This document shows positions 57,071 through 64,000 of a DNA stretch of 64,000 nucleotides, piece by piece. How positions within the stretch are numbered: the first letter of the stretch is position 1; each line of letters opens with the position of its first letter. The translations under genes and the position numbers were made by a program. The stretch comes from an uncultured Lactobacillus sp. (GTDB lineage: Bacteria; Bacillota; Bacilli; Lactobacillales; Lactobacillaceae). The stretch spans positions 42,466 through 106,465 of the forward strand of contig CAMLRL010000003.1 of NCBI GenBank assembly GCA_946482465.1, read 5' to 3'. The notes under the pieces were generated by a model, which saw nothing but the letters and a program-made list of their open reading frames with translations, was not told where the DNA came from and searched no databases.

Positions 57071-58444
57071 CTATTTGTTTTTGGCTGCGTGATAAAAATG
57101 GATTGCAAAACCTATTGCCAAACCCACAATAGCTGGAAATACCCAGTCCATTCCGATATCTGCAAAGGGTAAAAAGCGCATTTGAAATGATTTTAACTGC
57201 AGTGCCCACGGCTGCTTGCTAACAACAGCGGGAAAAGAAGCGATCATATCCAAAATAGCTGGAATGAAGGTTAAAGCGATCCCCCAGAAATAGACAATTG
57301 GATCACGGTCAAAAAGAGAGCCGGAAATAGATAAAATAATCAAGACCATTGCTATAGGATATAAAAACATCAGCATTGGTGTTGACCAGGAAATAATAGT
57401 ATCTAGACCAAAATTAGCAGTAATAAAGGAAACGAGCGTCATTATTGTCAACCAACCATGATAGCTGATTTTATTAAAACTACGGTGAAAATCTTGCGCA
57501 AACGCTGCAATCAAGCCAACTGCAGTAGTTAAACAGGTCAAGGTAACCAATGTAGCCAGCAAAGCATGACCGAAGTTACCTAGATAATAAGTCACGATTT
57601 GATTAAAAACAGTGCCGCCTTCTGCTGAAACTTTAAAATGGTTTAAAGTAGTTGCTCCTAGCCAAATTAAGCCCACATAAATTACTCCGATAGCGCTGGT
57701 CGCAATGATCCCTGCTCTAGCTGTAACTTCAGCATTACTTTTAGCCGAGGTTTTTCCCAGCTGTCTGACAGCAGAAACGATTGTATAACCGAAAGCTAAG
57801 CCCGCTAGTGCATCCATCGTGTTATAGCCTTCTAAAAAGCCATTAAAAAATGGAGCAGTTTGGTAAGCAGCAGTTACGTTTTGCTGCTTTGCCGCACCCA
57901 TAGGTGAAAAAGCTGCTAACAAAAAGACGGAAAACAGCAACAACAAAAATAATGGGTTTAGAATACGACCTATACTATCCAAAATGGTGGATTGCTGGTA
58001 TGAAATAATAAACGCCAATATAAAAAAGATTGCAGAAAACACCAGTAATGCCGGTTTCGCCGCAGATTTGGGTAAGACCGGTTGCAAACCCACTGAAAAC
58101 GAAATACTTGCAGTACGCGGCGTTGCAAATAATGGTCCTAAAGTTAAATGAATCAAAACCATAAAAGCAAGGGCAAAAACATTTCCCAGTGGTTTACCAA
58201 TGTCGTAAACACCTTTGGCATGACTGGCACTGATTGCGAGCACAGCTAAAAGTGGTAATAAAACTGCAGTCACTAAGAAGCCAAAAGTAGCCATCCCCCA
58301 ATTAGCTCCTGCAATTTGCCCCAAATGAATAGGAAAAATCAAGTTACCAGCACCAAAAAATAATCCGAATAACAAAGAAGCAACAACTAAATATTGTTTC
58401 CAAGTTAATGGTTTGGTATTTACATCTTGTTCAATTTCTTCCAT
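57071..58444 (-). CDS. brnQ: Branched-chain amino acid carrier BrnQ, T-box Val
   Basis: The LIVCS-family cotransporter imports leucine, isoleucine or valine with a cation. I start at the second ATG of a pair (58444), seven bases after AGGAGG and in register with the paralogue, giving 457 residues. About 12 membrane segments are present, with GLFFGAGNLIFPIHLGQIAG near residue 25. It is a tandem duplicate of the carrier at 58872-60257. A 277-base T-box leader with a GTA (valine) specifier controls it. Confidence 0.93.
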   Translation of the reverse strand: MEEIEQDVNTKPLTWKQYLVVASLLFGLFFGAGNLIFPIHLGQIAGANWGMATFGFLVTAVLLPLLAVLAISASHAKGVYDIGKPLGNVFALAFMVLIHLTLGPLFATPRTASISFSVGLQPVLPKSAAKPALLVFSAIFFILAFIISYQQSTILDSIGRILNPLFLLLLFSVFLLAAFSPMGAAKQQNVTAAYQTAPFFNGFLEGYNTMDALAGLAFGYTIVSAVRQLGKTSAKSNAEVTARAGIIATSAIGVIYVGLIWLGATTLNHFKVSAEGGTVFNQIVTYYLGNFGHALLATLVTLTCLTTAVGLIAAFAQDFHRSFNKISYHGWLTIMTLVSFITANFGLDTIISWSTPMLMFLYPIAMVLIILSISGSLFDRDPIVYFWGIALTFIPAILDMIASFPAVVSKQPWALQLKSFQMRFLPFADIGMDWVFPAIVGLAIGFAIHFYHAAKNK

Positions 58445-58513
58445 CATGATTCCTCCTAAACAAAAAATCAAACACAAATTAATATGATAAAAAACTTTGA
58501 TAAATAATAGGGC

Positions 58514-58790
58514 AATAAAAAAGCACCCTTGATTAAATCAAGGGTGCTGTCAGCACGGTACCACCTATATTACTGTAAATATTTTTTCTGCTAAAAAATC
58601 TCACAGTCACTTCACGTACGGTAAAAATTACGATACGCTAACACGTTAATGGGTGTCACCAATATAAGCTACTAATCATTCACCATATAGCTCAAAGTTA
58701 CTTTCAGTTTGCCATCACGGTCCATTTTCAGCTACAGGACTCTCTAAAACGCTACATGCAAACTTACTTATCTTTTCATCGCTTTATCAA
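58514..58790 (-). promoter_or_regulatory. T-box riboswitch with Val specifier, upstream of brnQ (first copy)
   Basis: On the minus strand the T-box AGGTGGTACCGTGC is followed by a terminator stem CACCCTTGATT/AATCAAGGGTG with a T run (58514-58548). In stem I the aligned specifier loop is CTGAAA-GTA-ACTTTG, with GTA at 58699-58701, a valine codon followed by A. The leader is otherwise almost identical in layout to the one at 60331-60606, where the triplet is ATC. Uncharged tRNA-Val should therefore induce this copy. Confidence 0.9.
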
Positions 58791-58871
58791 TATTAATGAT
58801 ATTTTAATCAATGCCTTTTTTCATGTCAACTATAATTTTGAAAACATCGTTAAATTTTAGATGGTACATCA

Positions 58872-60257
58872 CTAATTTTGTAAAGATTTGACTTTTCTTG
58901 TTGCCACATAATGACATGCTAAACCAATTACTAAACCTAGCAAGGCTGGAATAATCCAATCCATTCCAATTGCTGCAAACGGCAAGTATTTCATTTGCAC
59001 AACTTTTAAGGCTAGTGCCCACGAACTTTGGCTTACTACGGGTGGAAAAGCAGCGATCATATCTAAAAATGCAGGAACAAGTGTGAACAGTACAGTCCAG
59101 AAATATACCACTCTATCTTTGTTAAATAAATTCGCAGTAATTGAAAGCAGGATTAAAACCATTGCAAAAGGATAGAGAAACATCAACATTGGTGTGGACC
59201 AGGCAATAATAGTGTCCAGACCAAAATTAGCAGTCAAAAATGAAGCTAATGTCATTAAAAATAACCAGGTATGATAACTAACTTTAGGAAAACTCCTGTG
59301 AAAATCTTGAGCAAAAGCAGCGATTAAACCGACCGCAGTAGTTAAGCACGTCACTGTAATCAGACTAGCTAGAAGCGCATGCCCTACATTGCCTAAATAG
59401 TAAGTCACAATTTGATTGAAAGTGGTACCGCCATCAGCAGCAATTTGATAATGTTGTAAGGTAGTTGCACCCAGCCAGATCAAGGCTACATAGATGACAC
59501 CAATAGTTAAAGTCGCCAGTATACCTGCTTTGGCAGTGACTTTAGCATTACTTTTGGCAGTGGTTTTGCCCATTTGTCTGACAGCAGTCACAACGGTTAC
59601 CCCAAATGCTAATCCAGCCAGCGCATCCATCGTATTATAGCCTTGCAGAAAGCCGTTAAAAAAGGGAGCCTGTTGGTACGCCAAAGTTACTTTTTGAGCT
59701 GCAGCTTTACCCATTGGTGAAAAGAATCCCATCAGAAATACGATAAATAGCAGTAACAAGAATAATGGATTTAGCACCTTGCCGATACTAGTCAAAATAT
59801 TTGACTCTTTATAAGCAATCACAAACGCGCATACAAAAAATATAGTTGAAAAAATTAACAGACCAATTTGAGCCATGCTCTGCGGCAACATGGGTTCAAT
59901 TCCTACTTTAAAAGAAATACTAGCCGTACGGGGTGTACCAAAAAGAGGTCCGATAGTAAGGTGAATTAAGATCATAAAAACTAAGGCAAATGTCGAGCCC
60001 AGAGGCAGTCCAATGTCATATACGCCTTTGGCATGTGTCACACTGATAGCCAAAACCGATAATAAAGGCAATAAGACAGCAGTTACCAAAAAACCTAAAG
60101 TAGCAACTAGCCAGTTTGCACCCGCCATTTGTCCCAAGTGAATGGGAAAAATGAGGTTTCCTGCTCCAAAAAATAATCCAAATAATAAAGATGCTACAAC
60201 TAAATATTGTTTCCAAGTTAGTGGTTGCTGGTTAACATCTTGCTCAAGTTCGTTCAT
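58872..60257 (-). CDS. brnQ: Branched-chain amino acid carrier BrnQ, T-box Ile
   Basis: The 461-residue carrier is collinear with the one at 57071-58444. It keeps WKQYLVVASLLFGLFFGAGN near residue 16, MDALAGLAFG near 213 and LAAFAQDFHRSF near 308, and has about 12 membrane segments. GGAGG lies seven bases before its ATG. It lies behind its own T-box with an ATC (isoleucine) specifier. The pair plausibly arose by duplication of gene plus leader, then diverged in the regulating tRNA. Confidence 0.93.
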   Translation of the reverse strand: MNELEQDVNQQPLTWKQYLVVASLLFGLFFGAGNLIFPIHLGQMAGANWLVATLGFLVTAVLLPLLSVLAISVTHAKGVYDIGLPLGSTFALVFMILIHLTIGPLFGTPRTASISFKVGIEPMLPQSMAQIGLLIFSTIFFVCAFVIAYKESNILTSIGKVLNPLFLLLLFIVFLMGFFSPMGKAAAQKVTLAYQQAPFFNGFLQGYNTMDALAGLAFGVTVVTAVRQMGKTTAKSNAKVTAKAGILATLTIGVIYVALIWLGATTLQHYQIAADGGTTFNQIVTYYLGNVGHALLASLITVTCLTTAVGLIAAFAQDFHRSFPKVSYHTWLFLMTLASFLTANFGLDTIIAWSTPMLMFLYPFAMVLILLSITANLFNKDRVVYFWTVLFTLVPAFLDMIAAFPPVVSQSSWALALKVVQMKYLPFAAIGMDWIIPALLGLVIGLACHYVATRKVKSLQN

Positions 60258-60330
60258 GCATAGGCCTCCATTTATAATAAAAATTGTTATTGCTCATTTT
60301 TTCTTCCAGTGAATTTTTTGCCATTTTAAA

Positions 60331-60606
60331 TAAAAAAAGCACCCTGAATTTAATGAATTCAGGGTGCTTCAATTGGCACGGTACCACCTTTTTTACTGGC
60401 AAATTATCTCAAATTAATTTAACCAATCACTTCACGTACGGCAATATGCGATACGCTAACACAATAATGGGTGTTACCAATAATGGTTACTTTAATTCAC
60501 CATATAGCTCCAAGTGATTTTCAGTTTGCTTTTGCGGCTCTATTTCAGTCTCCAGAGCTCTCTGTACGTTACCAGTAAACTTACTTTTCTCTTCATCGCT
60601 TTTAAG
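60331..60606 (-). promoter_or_regulatory. T-box riboswitch with Ile specifier, upstream of brnQ (second copy)
   Basis: On the minus strand the T-box AGGTGGTACCGTGC is followed by a terminator stem CACCCTGAATT/AATTCAGGGTG with seven T (60331-60369). The specifier context is CTGAAA-ATC-ACTTGG, with ATC at 60516-60518, an isoleucine codon followed by A. The distal stem I motif TACAGAGAG is present. Uncharged tRNA-Ile should induce the downstream carrier. Confidence 0.9.
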
Positions 60607-60660
60607 ATATTAAAGTTATTTTAGTTTTTAATTAAAACATTGTCAAGTTTTCTTCAAAAA

Positions 60661-61299
60661 TCAAGCCACTATTTTTGTGCCATGAACTTGTTGTACGTTT
60701 AATTTTTCAGCAATAAAATCACAATTTGAGCTCGTAATACCGCCACCGGGTAAAATCTCTATCTGTCCCTTTGCCCAGGAAATAATTTCTTTAAGGTGGG
60801 AAATATTAGCCAAGATAGGTTCGCTCAGCTTACCGCCATGTGTCAAAATTCTTTTAACACCCTGTTCAGCCAACCAACTTAGCTCTGCCTTTTGGGTTCT
60901 CTGGGGAATTTCGTCAAAAGCCATGTGCATGACTACTTCAACGTTCAAAGAATGAGCCAAACTAAGCAGTTGTTTCATTTGCAACTTATTTAAATGGTTT
61001 TGGGAATTTAAGCAGCCAAATGCTACTCCCTGTGCCCCTAATTTGGCTGCTACTTCTAAATCACTAGCCATAATCTCAATTTCACTTGCACTATAAACAA
61101 AATTGCCACCACGCGGCCTAATCATTACCACTACTGGAATATTGCAGTTTTTAGTATAAGCGAGAGCTTTTTTCATTACACCGTATGTAGGAGTTGTCCC
61201 CCCTAACGCCAAGTCATTATTTAATTCTATTCTCCGAGCGCCATTTTTTATTACACGGGCAATGTCGGTAAAATTTTCTACACAGGCTTCTTTTAGCAT
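60661..61299 (-). CDS. cutC: CutC family protein (copper homeostasis)
   Basis: The 212-residue TIM-barrel protein has the CutC stretches GARRIELNNDLALGGTTPTYG near residue 19, VVMIRPRGGNFVYSASEI near 56 and RILTHGG near 150. CutC was linked to copper tolerance, but its molecular activity remains unclear. The nearest copper gene is copB, about 3.7 kb downstream, with the two brnQ genes between. The protein is a little shorter than the usual 230-250 residues. Confidence 0.9.
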   Translation of the reverse strand: MLKEACVENFTDIARVIKNGARRIELNNDLALGGTTPTYGVMKKALAYTKNCNIPVVVMIRPRGGNFVYSASEIEIMASDLEVAAKLGAQGVAFGCLNSQNHLNKLQMKQLLSLAHSLNVEVVMHMAFDEIPQRTQKAELSWLAEQGVKRILTHGGKLSEPILANISHLKEIISWAKGQIEILPGGGITSSNCDFIAEKLNVQQVHGTKIVA

Positions 61300-61357
61300 T
61301 TAAATTCCTTTCTCAAAAGTTAGTAAAAATAGCAGAAGCAAACAATTTTATCATTAC

Positions 61358-62266
61358 TTAGTTAAAAGCTGAAATTCGGGTTTTATTATTTGGTGCAGGG
61401 TTAGCAGTAAATATCTGGGCTTCGTGCTTATTATCAGCAACACAAAAAGTAAATTCAACATTAGTTGCGACACCCCATTCCCCCTTATTATTCAGGGCAA
61501 TTAATGAAATCTCACCAACTTGCCCATAGCGTTGTTTTAGTTTTTTACAAAAAGAATAAACAGCTGAGTCACATGCTTCTTGCGGGCTTTTACCTGCAGA
61601 CATTTGCCGCACAATTTCATAAGATAAACAACCTTTCATAATATCTTCACCAAGACCGGTAGCAGCCGCTGCACCTATATCACTGTCAGCATAAAAACCT
61701 GAACCTGATAAAGGAGAATCACCAATCCGACCATTTTTCTTCATAAATAAACCAGATGTTGAAGTTGCTACCGTAACAGCACCATTTTGATCTAAAGTGA
61801 TTGCGCCAACAGTGTCGTGACCAGCATAGGGGTGAACATCATGCTCATGAGTCTCTTTAACTTTTTGCTGCCATGCTTTCTTGGCATTAGCAGTAAGCAT
61901 GTTAGTCATTTCAAAACCATTTTTCATCGCGTAATTGGTAGCACCTTCACCTACTAAAAAACTATTGGTTTTGTTTGAACTCAATTTGCGCGCCACAGAA
62001 ACCGCATGCTTGACATTTTCAATTGCGGCAACAGAACCTTGTGCGAGTGTATTACCATCCATAAAGGCAGCATCCATTTGCACGATGCCGTTTTCGTTGG
62101 GCAATCCGCCATAACCAACAGAAGTATACTCGGCATTAGATTCAACCTGATTAATTAGTTTTTCAACTGCGTCTTTTGCATCTGTACCTTTTTTTAACAA
62201 GTCTGCTGAGGTTTTTAGGCCCTCATAAGACATATTCCACGTTGAAATTACCGCCCAATTATTCAT
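61358..62266 (-). CDS. N-terminal-nucleophile asparaginase (glycosylasparaginase/isoaspartyl peptidase family)
   Basis: The 302-residue precursor belongs to the T2 family, which cleaves itself to expose a threonine. The predicted nucleophile is the Thr in AGHDTVGAITLD near residue 151. MKKNGRIGDSPLSGSGFYAD near 175 and GAAAATGLGEDIMKG near 200 form the substrate and glycine-rich loop. Members hydrolyse N4-(GlcNAc)-asparagine or isoaspartyl peptides. No signal peptide is seen, so it should act in the cytosol. It could release aspartate, which would fit the fumarate/succinate metabolism nearby, but that link is inference. Confidence 0.85.
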   Translation of the reverse strand: MNNWAVISTWNMSYEGLKTSADLLKKGTDAKDAVEKLINQVESNAEYTSVGYGGLPNENGIVQMDAAFMDGNTLAQGSVAAIENVKHAVSVARKLSSNKTNSFLVGEGATNYAMKNGFEMTNMLTANAKKAWQQKVKETHEHDVHPYAGHDTVGAITLDQNGAVTVATSTSGLFMKKNGRIGDSPLSGSGFYADSDIGAAAATGLGEDIMKGCLSYEIVRQMSAGKSPQEACDSAVYSFCKKLKQRYGQVGEISLIALNNKGEWGVATNVEFTFCVADNKHEAQIFTANPAPNNKTRISAFN

Positions 62267-62360
62267 TTTTAATCTTCCTTTTAAATTAGTATAGTAATAA
62301 TACTAAACTAGAGCAGATGAAGTAACAAGTGCCATCATAAATATCTTTGGTGGGCAAAAT

Positions 62361-62396
62361 AAAAAAGCTTTGAATAGTAGTATTCAAAGCTTTTTT
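62361..62396 (-). terminator. Terminator after the second DASS carrier gene
   Basis: AAGCTTTGAATA and TATTCAAAGCTT form a perfect stem around GTAG with A and T tracts outside. It begins two bases after the DASS stop on the minus strand. Confidence 0.9.
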
Positions 62397-62398
62397 GA

Positions 62399-63814
62399 TT
62401 ACCACATGCCGATAACTTTAGTCCAAACCAGACCGCCGCCTAACCAGATAATGTTAAGTACAACACCAATTATGGCGCTTAGTTTCCACCAATCTTTGTT
62501 AGAAACGTAGCCTGTTGAAGAAAGCAAAGCGGCAGGACCTGCCGAATAGCTTGAAGTTGACAAGTATAAAGAACCGTCTAAAGCTAGCATTAACGCTGCT
62601 ATCATAGGTGGCACTCCGGCACCGATCGCAATTGAGAGAAATCCTGCATATAGAGCAGAAATTTGTGTAGAAACACTTGGAAATAAATAGTGGAGGTAGA
62701 AGTAAACCAAGAACAAGATCACCAGTACCAAAACCCAATTCATACCATTAAGTGCACTACCTAAAGTCTTTGAGAACCAAGGGAAAAAGCCCAAAGTCAT
62801 TAATTTTTGAGACATCAACATGATAATTGAAAGCCAAGTTAAGATGTTCCAAGCAAAACTCTGACCTAAAATATCCTTAACATTGATGACACCAAATACC
62901 AATAGTAATGCAACTGCGATAAAGCTGACTAAAGTAGCGTCAATGCCAAACTTAGAACCTACTAACCATAATGCAACTGACAGGACAAAAACCACACCCA
63001 TGATTTTTTCTGCAGCTGTCATTTTGCCTAATTCTTGTAATTTTTTGTCTGCCCAAGCATGAGCATTAGGTGTTTCTTTGATCTTAGGCGGGTAAATTTT
63101 ATATAGAATAAAGGGTACTAATATTAAGGAAATTATGCCTGGTACGATTGCAGCTACAAACCATTGCATCCAGGATATAGTAACGTTTTGGGTCTTTGCT
63201 ATTCCTAATGCCACCATGTTACCGGCTAAACCAGTTAGAAACATGGTGGAAGTAACGATGTTAACTTCGTATTCTGTAAAGACAAGGAATGAACCCATGT
63301 CACGCTCAGTTCCCTTTTTAGGATCTGAACCCATTTCTCTTGATAAGTTATCAATAATTGGGTACATAATACCGTTAACACGAGCGTTGTTACTTGGGAT
63401 ACCAACTGCCAGAACAGTCTCCACTAGGGATAAGGCATAAGCCAAACCTAAAGTTCTCTTGCCAAAAGTTTTGACAAAGAAGTAGGCAATTCTTTTACCA
63501 AGACCTGATTTAATAAAGCCGGCCGCCATAAACATACACATAGCGACCATCCATGCCGTGGAATTACCAAAACCGGCGGTGACTTCTTCCATCTTAAAAA
63601 TACCAGTTAATGTAGCAATCACCACCGCTATTATTGTAGTTGCCATCATTGGTAATGGTTTAGTTACACAGGCAATTATAGTTGCAATAAATATGGCAAA
63701 AAGATGCCAAGCTTGAACGTTAATTGCCGCTGGTTTTAATGGAGTTAGCAGCCATAAGCCAATGCCAATAGCTAGTGGCAAAACCCACTTTTTCCATTGT
63801 ATTTTATCTAACAT
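62399..63814 (-). CDS. DASS (SLC13) family anion carrier, second copy
   Basis: The start is the ATG at 63814 with AAAGGAG seven bases upstream, giving 471 residues that align with the carrier at 48354-49820. The paired motifs are GIPSNNARVNGIMYPIIDNL near residue 150 and ALDGSLYLSTSSYSAGPAAL near 425. The residues in the second motif differ from those of the first carrier, so the substrate may differ (for example fumarate, malate or succinate). The gene starts five bases after the FMN-binding protein ends, so the two are coupled. Confidence 0.88.
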   Translation of the reverse strand: MLDKIQWKKWVLPLAIGIGLWLLTPLKPAAINVQAWHLFAIFIATIIACVTKPLPMMATTIIAVVIATLTGIFKMEEVTAGFGNSTAWMVAMCMFMAAGFIKSGLGKRIAYFFVKTFGKRTLGLAYALSLVETVLAVGIPSNNARVNGIMYPIIDNLSREMGSDPKKGTERDMGSFLVFTEYEVNIVTSTMFLTGLAGNMVALGIAKTQNVTISWMQWFVAAIVPGIISLILVPFILYKIYPPKIKETPNAHAWADKKLQELGKMTAAEKIMGVVFVLSVALWLVGSKFGIDATLVSFIAVALLLVFGVINVKDILGQSFAWNILTWLSIIMLMSQKLMTLGFFPWFSKTLGSALNGMNWVLVLVILFLVYFYLHYLFPSVSTQISALYAGFLSIAIGAGVPPMIAALMLALDGSLYLSTSSYSAGPAALLSSTGYVSNKDWWKLSAIIGVVLNIIWLGGGLVWTKVIGMW

Positions 63815-63818
63815 TTCT

Positions 63819-64000
63819 TTATTCTCCTTTAGAGCTATTTTGTGCTTTCTTAATCGCCGCATTCACGGCTTCCTTTAAAGCATTAGTTGTGGTAGAAGCT
63901 CCTGAAACTGCATCAACATTCGTAGAATTATTGCTTACCATTTCCTGGGGTATACGGTCAATGGCTACAGCTCCAATTCCTTCCGTTTCATGATTTTCTA
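63819..64000 (-). CDS. FMN-binding domain protein with covalent flavin site, N-terminus beyond window
   Basis: The frame runs from the window edge to a stop at 63819 and gives the last 59 residues of a protein. These contain VDAVSGASTTTNALKEAVNA, the FMN_bind motif whose SGAST(T) threonine receives FMN covalently from the ApbE flavin transferase. The C-terminal position of the motif means either a short stand-alone FMN-binding protein or the end of a larger flavoprotein. It precedes the second DASS carrier by five bases. It may donate electrons to a fumarate-type reductase. Confidence 0.85.
   Translation of the reverse strand, partial: ENHETEGIGAVAIDRIPQEMVSNNSTNVDAVSGASTTTNALKEAVNAAIKKAQNSSKGE

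Noticed and set aside
63815..63862. N-terminal extension of the second DASS carrier
   Set aside because: It overlaps the end of the FMN-binding protein gene, and AAAGGAG with correct spacing marks the ATG at 63814.
1..64000. Mobile elements, CRISPR arrays, tRNA or rRNA genes
   Set aside because: I looked for transposase motifs, terminal repeats, regularly spaced repeats and RNA-gene sequences and saw none.

Overview
The window is low-GC, AT-rich chromosomal DNA from a lactic acid bacterium, most likely Lactobacillus sensu stricto or a close relative. The evidence is the gene order rpsU-yqeY-phoH-ybeY-era-recO-glyQ-glyS-dnaG-rpoD, T-box leaders in front of aminoacyl-tRNA synthetase and branched-chain amino acid carrier genes, strong AGGAGG-type ribosome binding sites, and lactobacillus-type genes (citrate lyase cluster with a SorC-type regulator, PepT, short YtrA-like GntR regulators). 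No rRNA, tRNA, CRISPR array, phage or insertion sequence was seen. The species cannot be named from the sequence alone.

Layout. 0-4.6 kb: a HAD phosphatase fragment, an RsmF-type rRNA methyltransferase, an orphan MacB-like membrane protein, a methyltransferase-like protein, signal peptidase I and a small HTH-like protein. 4.6-10.6 kb: an accessory block with a decayed small membrane gene and two paralogous GntR-ATPase-permease cassettes, one with one permease and one with three; both promoters carry a similar operator-like sequence. 11.0-13.8 kb: pepT, a Nif3/YqfO protein and trmK. 13.86-16.3 kb: an accessory insert with an ABC transporter gene collapsed by an internal deletion, a NUDIX hydrolase and a CPBP membrane protease. 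16.3-26.5 kb: the conserved macromolecular-synthesis block from rpoD to rpsU. 26.6-34 kb: ppsR, a half-size ABC exporter, repair and antioxidant genes (msrA, msrB, tpx), a YitT protein, an aminotransferase and a second NUDIX hydrolase. 34-42 kb: hisS-aspS behind a T-box, dtd, rel, a small membrane protein, prmA and a YbaK-type deacylase.

42-55 kb is the metabolic centrepiece. It holds a SorC-type regulator (CitI-like), citX, citF-citE-citD-citC, an alpha/beta hydrolase, a DASS-family dicarboxylate/citrate carrier, an RraA-like protein, an LDH/MDH-family dehydrogenase with the malate-type arginine in its specificity loop, a soluble fumarate reductase flavoprotein and class II fumarase. Read together they encode uptake and cleavage of citrate to acetate and oxaloacetate. 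Oxaloacetate could then go to pyruvate (RraA-like decarboxylase) or through malate and fumarate to succinate, probably exported in exchange for citrate. An AT-rich motif, CAATATTT(T)AAAA, recurs upstream of fumC-frdA, of the mdh-cit operon and of the regulator, and is a candidate shared operator. citG is not in the window.

55-64 kb: a CopB-type (CPH) copper ATPase with a Met/His-rich N-terminus, two tandem brnQ carriers each behind its own T-box (specifier triplets GTA for Val and ATC for Ile), cutC, an N-terminal-nucleophile asparaginase, a second DASS carrier, and at the window edge the C-terminus of a protein with a flavinylation-type FMN-binding motif.
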